A stretch of DNA of 64,000 bases, taken from Gelatoporia subvermispora B (Eukaryota; Basidiomycota; Agaricomycetes; Polyporales; Gelatoporiaceae). This document shows positions 12,998-24,996 of this stretch, piece after piece. A program made the position numbers and the translations under genes. Where the stretch lies: assembly GCA_000320605.2 (NCBI GenBank), contig KB445811.1, positions 124,001 through 188,000 of the forward strand, written 5' to 3'. Every line of letters begins with the position of its first letter. Positions within the stretch are counted from its first letter, which is position 1. The notes under the pieces are model-generated. The model was given only the letters and a program-made list of their open reading frames with translations, had not been told where the DNA came from and did not search any database.

Positions 12998-13004
12998 TTA
13001 TATA
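12998..13004 (-). promoter_or_regulatory. TATA box of the ferric reductase gene
   Basis: On the minus strand this reads TATATAA, about 55 bp before the predicted ATG at 12945. Position and sequence fit a core promoter with a very short leader, but the start site is not proven. Confidence 0.4.
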
Positions 13005-14107
13005 CTGAGCGCCATCCCGCGCGCCGCGCACGGGAACTCCCCCGCGTGCGCACGACGCTGTGCTGGATAGCGCGTCCTCCATTGCAATGACAACCGCGCA
13101 GCACCCAGCGCAGCACTGGCGCGCGGGCCTGAGGACACGGGCACCTTATCCGGACATTGCGGGTCGGGAGGATGGGCGATATGATCCCGCCACGCCAGCA
13201 ATCTGATGTTGCTGCCAACCAGCGGGATCATCTCGCTCTGACACATCCTGCTTGGTTGTGGGCGCCAACTCGCTCGACGGGCGTCTGCCCACTGTATCGT
13301 AATGTGGCGATGCAACATCAGATGCAGTCGTTTGAGGAAGTGCCACTGGGATCTATCGAGACTTTGACAGACGACGCAACGCGCAGTAGGCAGCCTCCAC
13401 GACGTGGTAAATGACGAAGAGAACTCACTGACTCGACGAAACAGTTGCGTCGACTCGGATGGTCTCAGGAGTCTGTTGGTAGTGTTACGTCGACCGTGCG
13501 TAGATTTCCCACAGCCAGCTCTCTCAAGAGCAGTGCCACCTTCCCAAATCTCCGTTTGTCAAATTCCGCGCTGAGAAAATACGACCACTCACCATCACGT
13601 CTCACTATCACACTTAGCAACACTCATCAACGAGCAAGATGTGCGGTGCTGCTCCACACTTGCGTTATCTCCTCGGGGGCGAGAACTTTTGAATTTTGCG
13701 AGGCCGGAGCGCGCACCATTGGGATCGCAGGGGTACAGCACATAGCGAGTCAAATTCGAGTCCGATAACCAGTGATTTCTCAAGAGAGATACATGATGGC
13801 AACAACACGTCGCAGAAATAAATCACATTGGACAAGTACAAACGGCAGGAAGTTGGAGATAACGACTGCCGCCCGTTCCGTCGAAAGCTGTGTTTGATGC
13901 ACGAGCAAGAGCGAGACAAAGGCGTCGAGATGTTGAGTGCCCGTTCGTGGACGTCACGAAGCACGCAGTGAACCGTGGGGAATGGCGAGCGTCACGATGT
14001 GCGATCAAAGTTCGGAAGAGCGTCGTGGCTCAGTGCCAAGCATCCCGATCTCGACCCATGACAAGGGTACGAGTTGTTCCGAGGCAGAGTCCAGCATCAT
14101 CACAGTT
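13005..14107. other. Upstream region of ferric reductase and 3' side of RPP1
   Basis: About 1.1 kb without a supported gene. It should carry iron-responsive control sites for the reductase, but I cannot point to a convincing GATA-type cluster by eye. Open frames here are short and lack splice-consistent partners. Confidence 0.4.
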
Positions 14108-15517
14108 TCATGTAGCCTTCGAATCCTTGGTTTTGTGTTTCTTCTTTTTGCGCGAGCCTGCCTTGTCGCCGTCTTCGGCTGACCTAAGCGCTGTCTTCCC
14201 AGCGTCCCTTTCTGGAGATTCCTCCAATGGCCGCTTCTTGTTGGTTTGCTTTGTCGCAGTTCCGGAAGTTGCTGCTGTAGTTTGCGGAACAGCAGAAGCG
14301 GGAGGCGCTTGTTCCAAAGATTGATCAGGTATGGGTTGGTCCGTGCCTGAACTTTGAGCGGTGGGTGCGTCATGGCTAGGACCTGATGACCTATCGTTCG
14401 ACGCTAAGTATTGAGGTGGGATCACCACTTTGGGCTCCGAGAGTACTGCGCGATATGTTCGACGCGTTTCTAAACATGAAATGGTGAGCATTCGGTACCT
14501 AGCCGCTCAATCGAAGGTTGAGCACGCACGAGCTCGCAGGATTAGGCATTGCGGCACGCGGGTTGACGCGTCGTGTGCAGCATCTTGAGGTAGACCGAGC
14601 ACGGTGATTCTATCACGAGTGCCCATTAGCAGGAGTATTGACGAATGTGTTAGTAACCTCACAGATTCGCAACATCTCTAGGCGCCCTCAGGTCCCCGCT
14701 GTTCACGACTCCGCCACTGACAAGGACGCCCTTGCCCTTAGTAACGCGCGCCACCTCCCTCGCTGCAGCCCACCAATTGCGCTTGGCTCCCGCGCCCGCT
14801 TCTCCGCCTCCAACATCGCCTTCACCCCCAAGCGCGCCCACATAGTTCAGTTCGAAGACCGCGCCGTTCTTGAGGGCACTGCGGACTAATGTGTGCCTGA
14901 GGTTGAAAGGAAGCCGCGGAAGAGTCAGAGGGAGTGAAATGATATGAGCAGTGAGGGGCGAGGGCAGGGTGTGCGTCAGGCATGCGAGAGAGAACGATGC
15001 TGCAGTGGTCGGCGCAAGAGCTATCAGGTCGTATCCGCTGAAAATGGACGCGTTGGAATTTGTCTGTACAACACATGAGTGGCAGTAAGACGAAGCCTAC
15101 ACCTGTCACTCACCAATCCGAATCCCTTCTCACTCTCCTCGTCCAATATGATTGTCAGCCTTTTCAGGTAGACGACGCCATCCCGCTTTCGCAGTTGTCC
15201 AAGAAGAGCATCAAGTGTGTTGATGTGGACTTTAGGGTCCACCTTCCGTTCAACAGTCTGGTTGAACGCGAAGACGGTGTATCCTACTGCCCAGATACAT
15301 TTAGTATGATGCACGAAGTACTAGTGATGACCGTACAATGTATCAAAAGGTCAACTCTGCTTTCAATGGCGACGACCTGGGCTGGAGAAAAGGAGGAAGC
15401 TTGGCTGGACTGTACTGGTGCCGCTGGTTGTTTTCCCTTGGCTTTCTTAGATTGTGACGGTGCTGCTGCATGCTTCGAACTTGGGGTAGGTATTGGGACA
15501 TTCAGATCAACGAACAT
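14108..15517 (-). CDS. RPP1: Ribonuclease P/MRP protein subunit RPP1 (RPP30 family)
   Basis: Protein subunit of nuclear RNase P (5' maturation of tRNA) and RNase MRP (rRNA processing). Exons (minus): 15517-15337, 15287-15115, 15063-14663, 14609-14530, 14469-14108; 398 aa. The start MFVDLNVPIP is the classic beginning of the family's TIM-barrel domain. Further signature blocks are LGYTVFAFNQTV, FELNYVGALGG, RNWWAAAREVARVTKGKG, VSGGVVNS and the helix LGLPQDAAHDAST followed by LILRAQTRRTYRAVLSEP. The last exon adds a disordered tail of about 100 residues ending in a lysine-rich nuclear or RNA-binding patch (RKKKKHKTK). An alanine/glutamine-rich insert after the first strand is typical of basidiomycete versions. 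Splice phases all agree. Confidence 0.88.
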
Positions 15518-16355
15518 GTTGAAAATGAGACAGCGAGGTTATCGTTGAACTAAGTCAGGCTAAGACTCCGAGTGGCTCGCGTCTCAAGACCAAGCGCCGA
15601 AGCCTTGAATTCTACCCTAATTCACCATCATCGATGGTGAAATTGTTCAAGCTCCTTCTACTCCATCACTCTAGCTAGAACTTACAAAAAACACTGTGAA
15701 TATGTGAGTTCTCGCATTTATTGAAGGACTACAGCCGACATTTATGGATGACACTAGAGTGCTACACTTCATACGACTTTCACATTCCCATACCGTCCGA
15801 CAGCGGTCCTGCGACATGGCTTCCTGCGTTGTTGATTCCCGTCACTGAGTTCGCCCATTTCTCGCGGTCTGTTCCATGCTGGTTGTCTTATCTCGGACTT
15901 GCTCTAACTGGCTGCAAAGGTGTCCTTTTCTCTGACGCGCCGTCTATTTGGACGACGTATGCACACTCGATCGGCTCAGGAAGCGAAGCAAGCAAAAAAG
16001 CGACAGGGGAAGGAATAATCGGAGAGTAATATGCGAGACTGAGTGGCACGTTGTTGAAGTTCAGACGTGGGCTGAGGTTTCCATGCGATCCTTGCTCCGA
16101 TACCTGCGTCCCTACTAACATGGATTCACCATCATACTCGTTCTGTTTCATGGGACCTAATGCGGGCTACCCCGTCATCCATGTATTATGTATTATTCCC
16201 GGTAGATGTATAGTCATATAATGTTTGTTACTTGTGTACCGATTCCTGAGAAGTAGGACACATTGTCATGGCTACATGTACAAAGACAACGAGTAAGGAG
16301 AAATCAAACATGAAATCACGTCAATACCCCTCGGTCTGTACAAATACGCGATGGC
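15518..16355. other. Intergenic region upstream of RPP1 and downstream of the aspartic protease
   Basis: About 840 bp. Contains the RPP1 promoter and protease 3' untranslated sequence. No frame here has support from motifs or splice sites. Confidence 0.45.
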
Positions 16356-18515
16356 TCATGCAAGAGCGATAAGCAAGAAGCTGAACGCCGTGCCGATCAA
16401 CAACACAACCGACGTCCCAGATATCGAAGCCGACGGGACGGTAACACTCCTGGCAGCACTAGTGGACTGCTTGAGGTACACAGTCGCTTGCGGGACCCCG
16501 CCAATTCCAGTCATTGTCGCTAGGAACGTGCCAGTAGGCGCTGCATCCGACTTGACTGCAGTGCAAAGTTGCGGGACGCTACTCAGAACAGTGGAATCGA
16601 ACGGGATGCAAGGACATACCAGGGAAGCCGCCCTCCGCATCGGCTTGTGCTACAGCATCCCGGAGGGCGTCGCCGGCGTTTTGAGGCACTGAGGACAGTA
16701 GACCGACACGTGGTGGGTCTCTCGAGGGATGGGTGAGATTGCCATAGTAGAGTGCACTAAGCACTCTGCACACATGTCAGATTCTCGTTAGAGTTTCTCC
16801 GTAGTATGATGCACAGCAAGGGAGACAATACACTCACGATTTTAGGAACGGGTCCCCGAGACTCCAGCTGTACAGGAAACTACCATTGCCCGGGGGATCG
16901 GTCACCGCCAGGGCCGGCGTGCACAGAATTGAGCCGTCGGACGCTGACGAGTCGCGAAGGTCCATGTGTAGGAAGTCGCGCGGATCGACCGGGAAAAGCG
17001 ATCCGCCGATCTCGAACGACAGGTTGTGTGGTGTGCCGCACTCGATGGACGGGGGCGTCAAATCGGAACCGCCGAGTTGGGCGAATATATGCTCGACAAT
17101 ATCTTGTGGCCCACGTATCAGGGAGTTCCCCTGTGAGTGCTGCTGTGAGAACTGTCGAATGATCGGGATCTCGGGACCGACGTACGGTGTCTAAGAGAGC
17201 TGACAGAGATATGGTCATATCCGACATCGACGACCGCGGAAGCTTCACGCCATCGAAGTAGACATTGTCCATAGGTATCTCCCATACTAGAGGGTAGACT
17301 TCGTTCGGCGTGGCACGCGAAGGTGGTAAGCCGCCTTGAGCCGACGTATAGCCTCGGACGGGAACCCAGGTTAGTTGTGAAGCATCGACACCAGGAGGTA
17401 GTGCACCCAAGGATAGGAGACCCGCGTTTCCTCCGGGAGCCAAGGTGTCGCGCTGTAGAGTAATTGTCACCAAAGGAGCAACGAGGACGTTCTGAGAGAT
17501 GAAACGAGTAAAGAGTGGACCATGTGTTGCGAAACTAGCGATCGCCATCGTCGCTGCAGAGTCTGAAGTTCCTGTGACAGAATCGCGCTTGCGCTGTAGG
17601 GTAGAAGATGTTGAGAGAAAATCGAACGAAGGGAAGTCCAGCCTCCGAGAGCCTCTGTCCATTGGAGATGTCATGGCCTGTGCAAGTGGAATCGAAGATC
17701 TTGGCTTGAGACTCGAAGCATTAGTCAACTCTGCAGCGAGAAGTTCGCGCCAGATCACACTGAAGGCTGCATAAGTTTCAATCTAGCCATGTAGTGGGAT
17801 GACAGCGAGTAGTCTCTTCATCACCATGACACATACCTGATAGGAGGGAAACCCAGACCCAGGATCCCTGCAGAGCCAGTTTCCAGAACAGTAGTATTGG
17901 TGGAAGTGATGGCTGCGAAATTTTGATCGGATACAGAAAGACCAGTAATACCAGCTGAGTCAATGCCAATCGGACCTGCCGCCTGTGTCCCAGTGCGAGA
18001 GTCACCATAGAGCAAACGGACCTCGAGCCCCGTAGTGTGCAGAGACGCTTGAGAGAAGAGAGGAACGCCAGCGTTCGTGCAGTTCGGGGTGCACGTATTC
18101 GAGACAAGCCACAAATCCGAAGAGCCTGTATCTGAGAGCCCGATGAGGTACCTTTAATCAGTGCGCGCGATTGGGCTGTCGACTCCAGGGACTTACCAAG
18201 GACAAGGGGTGTTTGGGTACCTCCAACTTGCACAAGGGCGCTGTAGGTCCTAAACTCGCAGATGAGATCATAGGACAGGCATGTTATATAATATTTTATA
18301 CGACGCGAGGTCCAACAGGCCTCCATTGCGACGTGAATAAACTAGATTTCAACTTACACGTCGAGAACATCGCCAAGCCCAATAGCAGTACTCTGCCCGT
18401 CTCTCCGTGTGACTCGTTGGGTTTTGCTCCGGTACAGTGGTATATGAGCACCATTAGGTTGAGACCAGACACTTCCCAGTAGTACGAGTTGCAAGATTAC
18501 CGCAAACCAATGCAT
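16356..18515 (-). CDS. Pepsin-like aspartic protease (family A1), secreted and probably GPI- or membrane-anchored
   Basis: Extracellular or cell-surface acid endopeptidase. Exons (minus): 18515-18358, 18249-18197, 18131-17837, 17759-17186, 17130-16838, 16765-16620, 16555-16356; 572 aa. It opens with a signal peptide (MHWFAVILQLVLLGSVWS). The first catalytic motif DTGSSDLWLVS has its aspartate at residue 71, split across an intron. The flap-side tyrosine lies in LLYGDSRTG. The second catalytic motif DTGNS (residues 359-363) is also divided by an intron. A Ser/Thr-rich stretch followed by a hydrophobic C-terminus (GTSVVLLIGTAFSFLLIALA) indicates a GPI signal or a single membrane anchor. The first intron is 108 nt. 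The family and both catalytic aspartates are clear; anchoring type is inferred. Confidence 0.85.
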
Positions 18516-19071
18516 ACGTCCAGAAGCTCCGGAAACGCCTCTCGCAGAGGCGTGTTCAGCGTCAGGTCAGGGCTGAAGCCAGAGTTTGGAGTTCAGATCC
18601 AAGGAACAGAGCCAGGTGTATATGAATTATCTGTTATTGGAATATGACACACAGCACGGGAGATACAATGGTTTAGCTGGACCTGACGGAGGTGACGGAC
18701 GCCGGACGGGAGGGAGGATAGTTGAGATCTCCAGCGCTAATGGACTCAGATTGGTCCTGTGGAGATGATCTGCAAGTCGAACATGCACAGCATTTCCACT
18801 TCTCCAGAGCATGCCACACAGCGCGAACTTTGTATTGAAGGGTATACACTAATATTCCATTGACTACTCTAGATTCCAAGAATAACAATGTGATGATCCG
18901 GACTATGGATGATGACAACGAGCGAACGAGCTGATGGATCAGCTCTGACTGACAGATAACAGTGAGTAGCAACAAGATAAACGATAAATAAAGCGCAGAA
19001 GTCCAGTCTACACAGCATAGTCTACAATTCTGACGGACGCACGACGACCCCGGAACTGACGAGAGCAGGGA
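18516..19071. other. Intergenic region: protease promoter and flippase 3' end
   Basis: About 560 bp between two minus-strand genes. No supported frame or repeat is visible. Confidence 0.45.
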
Positions 19072-22000
19072 TCAGAGGGCATGACCCGCGTCTGAATACG
19101 GATTAGGGAACGAATGGTTTTCCCGCTCATCGTCTGGATAATGAGATGCATCATCACCAGGGTCTAGGTACCCATCGTACGCGCTGGCAAACGTTGCGCG
19201 GTTGGGGTTCTGGGCCGGTGGCGAAGTCTGCCAGTCTTCTGGTGGTGTCCGCACACGCATCTCGTACGACTCGGGAGTCGGTGAAGCGTATCTCGCTCCG
19301 GATTGTGGTGGCGGCGAGAGAGTCGCTGGTCTTACTGATGTTGCTATTGGATCCGCTGCCACGGACGACATTGGCGGATTTGACGAGCCTCTTGGAGAAT
19401 AAGTTATCACCGGAACTGGGGTGGGTGGGGGAATGTCGGAGGCGGAGTAATAGGAGTGTCGGATCAATGAAGATGGCGACGTGTTGTGCTGCAGTCTCGC
19501 CATAGGGGCAAGCAAGTCCTCATGCGAGACACCTGGGGTACTCGCAGATGGCTTTTCAAGAAGCGATGTCGTTGGAGGGGGAGTGATTGGGCTAGGAGGT
19601 CCGGAATGTGTGGCCGGGTCAAAATCGTGCTGAACGCTTGACGTCTCGGACTCTGAGCGCCAATGGGGCTGATGGAGTATGGGAGCTTGTTCCAATCTAC
19701 CCTTCATTTTCTTCCGATCATGTCGATGCTGGATGCCCAGGCGCTCTTTGAGATCGCCCATGACCCACATCTCACGAACGATGTCCCTGTCGAGAGGCAT
19801 GTACACGGTCGATATGTACTTCACCAAGAAGCGAGGAGCTATACCAGGTAATCAGTACAGCTACTATGAGTATTCTGGTATGCTCACCAAGGGCGATGAC
19901 AACAGATATCAGAACTGTTGCCCAAAATACGACGTTACCAAAGAGAACGGTCACTTCGTCGTTAAAATCATCGCTTTCGAAGAACGAATAAATAACGATC
20001 CACAGCAGCATGACCAATGACGATCCAACGACGACAATCCACGTGATGATAGTCCAGCTAGTAAGGTCAGCGAGCAGTTACAACGAATCCAGCGTGCGAA
20101 CTCACTAGTGGGTGTTCACTCCAACATACGTGTTGGCTGCAAAGATTGCTGCCACAGCCACAGTGGTGCCGAAATCCGAGAGCGAATCTAAGGTCTTTCC
20201 ATTCCAGGAGGCGGTCGTGCTGGTTCCAATGCTCCACACCAGCCACGGAACGTAGAAAACGACCACAGATTGGTAGAGACCATCTAGCATATATAGCCAG
20301 AATTTGAGCCGCGTGTACTCGAGACCGCGGATCCCGCGGATGTACAGCTGCGGGAATGCCAGGGCAGCTTTCGCGTTCACATCCTGGTCGAACGCTAATA
20401 GCTGTTAGCCGAATCATCAGATGACTTGGCACGTGTCTCACCTCCAAGTACAATGACAGGCAGAGATGTGAAGACCAGGTTGCACAGGAGGATGAAAGTG
20501 TACTCATACAAGTAGGTGGCGTCAAAGCTATTGAAAAAGATGTTCGAAATTGCCTCAACACACGCGGAGGGAAGGCTTACTTGTTGTAGATCATGAACCA
20601 GAACATCGCAAACGTCCAGACCATATTCTGCAATATATTGAGTAGAAAGCCTTGGGGTGGAACGAATGGCATACCTTGTAGAAGAAGTTGCTGTGCATGT
20701 CGGCGATGCGCTGGTATGACCATCGTCCATGGACGATTAATAACTTCGTCAAGTATCGGAATTGACCGAAGGCATAATCAGCGGACATCGCTGCTTGTGA
20801 GCCTTCATGACCAAGGAGACCGCAGCCAATGTTAGCTTCCTGGATCATCGCGACATCATTGGCGCCATCGCCAATCGACAGCGTCATAGCGTTTCTGCCC
20901 TCTTTGACCTTGGGAATTGTCATTTACATGGGGTTTCAACGAAGTACATGTCGACTCACAAGCTTCACGACCAAGGCTTTCTGTGCCGGAGACACACGGC
21001 AGCAGACGACTGTCTCGCATTGGGTTGCAAGGTTCAAGAAGAGCGATTTGAGTTCACCGCCGAGCGCATAACGCAGGGTGTCACCGTCGATGACCACGGC
21101 GAACGCCGCCTGTGCTCCGGGAACAAAACCTCGCCGGTGAGGGTCCAGGGATGGAGGACCTAATATCGAAGCGATCTTGTTAAGTCCTCCCTCAATCTGC
21201 GTACGAGCTGCCTCAACAGTGTCTGCGGAAAGGATCATAATCTCCATGTCGCTCTTGAGAAGATTACAGCTAAAGCCTTGATGGAATCGTCATTTTCGAC
21301 TGTACAGATGTGTATGACCACGCGGCTCACCGATTTCAATGGCGGTCTGGACCTTGTCACCTGGGGGATGGCATGAGCGGAACCCACTGCCTAGACCCTC
21401 GACAAAAACGCACCCGTGAGAATCCATAACTTTATGCCAGCCCGATGCAACGTTTCTATAGCCTCAGGGACGCCCTCCTGAAGCTTGTCTTCCAGTGCAG
21501 TAGCTCCCAGGATTGTCAACGAGTGCTCAATCTGATCATTCGCCTTGTCTATTTCCTCATCGCGGTCCGTGATTGCACTGGTTGCCGCCTCATAGACCCT
21601 GCTCCAGTCCATGTACTCCTGCTCGTCCAGATACCTATAAGCAATGCAGAGTGTGCGCAGACCGTTATTGGCAAATTGCTCCATGTCCCGTGAGGTGCGT
21701 GCTTTCAGCTCAGGGTCGTGGTCGGCGGCAAGGCGCTCATAGATGACGCTATCGGCGCCTTTGCAGTACAGCACAATCTGTCCCTGCGGGTTGCGAACAA
21801 TGACGCTCATCCGCTTCCGCGTGCTGTTGAACTCCAGCATCTGCAGCGGCGTGTAGCGTTCAGGCTGCCCCATGACCTCGATCTCGACGCTATCCTTCGT
21901 CCGTTGAATGAAAGGGAAGCCAACATCGCGAGCTGCTGCAACGAGGGCAGCTTCATCTGGAGACTCGGCCTTGTATTCCACATGATACGGCTTGTCGTTC

Positions 22001-24996
22001 GGTTCTGGACGGTCAGGAAGGACACTGTGGCAGACGGCAAGCGCGCGAAAGAAGGCAATGAGGTGGTTGCGCTGTTCTGATCGGCTCATGAGATCTTCTG
22101 CGAGCCTCGGCGAAACAAGCGTAAGCTTCTCGGGTTGGATGAAACGGTTCTTGAATGCCTTGGACATCTTCTCGAGCATATCTGCCTTCAAGGCGCGGGT
22201 TTGCCGGTCTTGTTCTGCCGGTTCCAGCGCATCCTCCTTGCCTGCGCGCTTGGCAGCACCACGCTGCGCCTCTGTAACACCTTCGCCGTACGCAATACCG
22301 TTGACAGAGCACTTCTGGAACTCCATGACATTCTGCGTCAGAGTACCGGTCTTGTCCGAGAAGATGTACTCGATTTGGCCTAGGTCGTCAGAGATGTTCC
22401 ATGTCTTCGGTGTACATGCGGCGTCGAGCGGCTTGTAGTACATGTCCACGTCCTGCGAGATGAAGAAGGCTTGGATCGTCTTGACAATCTCGATGGAGAT
22501 GTAGAGCGAAATGGGCACGATATTCTGGAACGCGATGAGACACGAGCTGCATTCGACGTCAGCTCAGTTATGCGCAAAATCAGTGAAACTCACGCGAAAG
22601 TGATGATTGCATTGAGTACATTTGAACTTGACGTCTCCGCGTCAATCTCAAAGAAATCCGCGCTAGTGCCGGCCTTCCCTTCGAACAAACCGTTCGCAAT
22701 GGCGGAGATCGTGCACATGCCGATCAGGATGACGAAATTGACGACAACATTGAAGTTCGTCTCTCTTTCGATCTTCGACCGCTTCGAGGGAGTCTCGCCA
22801 CCGTTGAGCATAATCTTCGTGTCCGCACCCGTGAAGGCGACAAGACCGATAATCCATGCAGTGTTCCTCACAGTGCATCCTCGCAAAAGCAACTCGGTGA
22901 TCGTGACTGACTCCTGCTTCTGCTCGCCAGAGCTGGGCTCTTTGTACCGAAGAACGCCGTGGTACAGGTACAGGTTCTGGTGCGGCGGCTCCGAGTCCAG
23001 TACGAACGACGCACGCTCAATGTCTTCCTCCGAGGTGATGGAGGAGGTCGCTCGCACAGATTTGCGAGGTTTCAGATTCGTCTCGCCGTCCAGGTTCTTC
23101 GTCTCGACATAGCACATGTTATCGGGATCCGATGTCGACAACACGACAATGTCTGCGGGAATCTGGTCGTTCTCCCTGAGTAGCACAATGTCGCCCACCT
23201 CGAGCTTCTTCCAGAGCGTCCGTTCCCAGCGAGCCATGCCGGTGACTCGCCTAGAGTAGTCGACCACGCCGATCGACCGCCGTGAATGTATCGACTGCTG
23301 GTACGCAGTGAGTGACCCAGAACCACCAGCCCATGACCCGACTTCATCCGGTGTGTGCTTGAGTTCTATGCTTGCGTTCGGCGGATAACTGTGCTCGTCA
23401 ACACTTTGGATGTCGTCTAGTCGCCGTCCGCCCGCGCCTGCGAAGTAGCCGTCGTCGTTCCCGCCGACGCTTTTCATGCTGACGCTAACCCGTTCACCGT
23501 CGTTGCCCTTGCTCAACACAATCTGCATCCCCTCTGCCGCCTCTCGCTCGCGCAGCTTCCGCACACCACGCGAGACCTTTCCTGGTGGATTGATCCCGAG
23601 CATCCTCTCGTACCACGACCGCGCGTCTGTCGGTTGGTTCACGTTCCGCCATTGTCCAAGCTTCGTCGCTGCCGAGTTGTTGACTTCCTCGTCTAGGACC
23701 GCACGGCGGTAGTCTTCGATGCCATCCTTGATGGCAGTGACAACCAGAATGAAAGCGAGAGGTAGCGCAGAGGTCTGCGGTGATGTCGCACCAAACATGG
23801 GGAACACTGTCAGAGCGTTAACATATGCATCACCATTGCAAGAATCACAAGCCCGAAGACATTAGGGTCAGCACTGGACTGGTATGATCTCGAGGGCACA
23901 CAGTGATCGAGATTCTCAGGGCACGGTTTGGCATGAACGGGAGCACATGTTAGCATTTGTCCTGATCTCGGCGCCCGAGGACATCTCGCCACGCCGTATG
24001 TGCCCGAAACACCACAGCTATGCTCGTCTCCGCGTGCCCGGTGCCCAAGACATTGCGCACAGGTGGAACATCTTCACGTCCTCTCACCACAAAAGCCGAT
24101 AGCACGACAGCGCCGCGGTATACTGCTATACGACGTAATGCCAGCTGGTTTGCGACTAGCACACATTGGAGGACTCGAAGTAGTATTCCACCTATGCACG
24201 ATGCCGCTTCGCGGTGAGACTTCGCTGAAGAATACGAGACCGACTTCCGAGGTGAGCAGGCGGGTCTCCACAACGCAAGCTGAAGTGGCTGACTACTGCG
24301 TGATGCCGGAGCTCCAAAGCAACCCGGCGTCTCACGCGGGGTCACGACGACCACGCCGCCCGTTGCGAGGCCTGCACTTGCAAGCACACGTTGCGAAAAG
24401 CTGACTCCAGGGTGCCAGACTGCGAGAGATTCATCCCACAGTGAAAACAACTCACATCCTAGGACGACAAGGAGCAGGAAGTAGAGATTAGCGATCCTGT
24501 GAATAGCGTTAGATGTACTTTCGCCGCATATAATCAGACATACCGGCGAAATTGCTCGTATAGATTCTTCGGTATAAACGTCAAGATGGTATACTCTGCG
24601 ACGGCTCTCATCAGGGCTTGACTCCGTAGCGATGCACGACGTACTGCTTGTCCGGACTTTATTCCTGGGGTACCGCACTACAGGTTCGCCGTGGTGGTCG
24701 ACCTCGGCGGGCGAGAGCACACAGTTTACATAGACGTTCCTCCGCACGCCGGGGACAGGTGCCGCTGCCGCAGCCTCTGGCTTGGGCTCTGGTTCTGGTC
24801 TCTTCTTGTCTGTACCCCGGCGGAAGAAGTTTCCTCGCTTCCTCATCGTCTTCCTCCTCTCCGCTCGCTCCTCAGTGCGAATAGACTCTGCGATGGTCGA
24901 TGCGGCTGTGCGAACCGTGCGCAGACGAAGCTCCGGGTCAACGCCATCGTCGGCATCGAGGTCATGAGGGTCTGGGTGTCGTTTGAAGAAGGACAT
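19072..24996 (-). CDS. P4-type ATPase, phospholipid flippase (Dnf1/Dnf2-like)
   Basis: Moves phosphatidylcholine/ethanolamine-type lipids from the outer to the cytosolic leaflet using ATP. Thirteen exons (minus): 24996-24645, 24595-24544, 24496-24456, 23806-22594, 22546-21414, 21360-21331, 21276-20960, 20908-20675, 20627-20581, 20527-20442, 20394-20106, 20057-19888, 19838-19072; 1576 aa. Key motifs: [17 protein letters not shown] before helix 1, [10 protein letters not shown] in the actuator domain, PISLYIS in helix 4 (P4 signature), phosphorylation site DKTGTLT with D617, KGADSVIY nucleotide site, and [14 protein letters not shown] long Ser/Pro-rich cytosolic tail (about 200 residues) ends the protein. 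The third intron (24455-23807) is 649 nt, whereas its neighbours are about 47-60 nt; the flanking residues VVLG/LFPMFG are contiguous in the family, so the insert is not coding. Needs a Cdc50-type partner, not in this window. Confidence 0.92.

Noticed and set aside
24000..24404. 134-codon plus-strand frame inside the long flippase intron
   Set aside because: No recognisable domain or transposon protein motif; open frame is explained by GC richness. Kept only as part of the long-intron finding.
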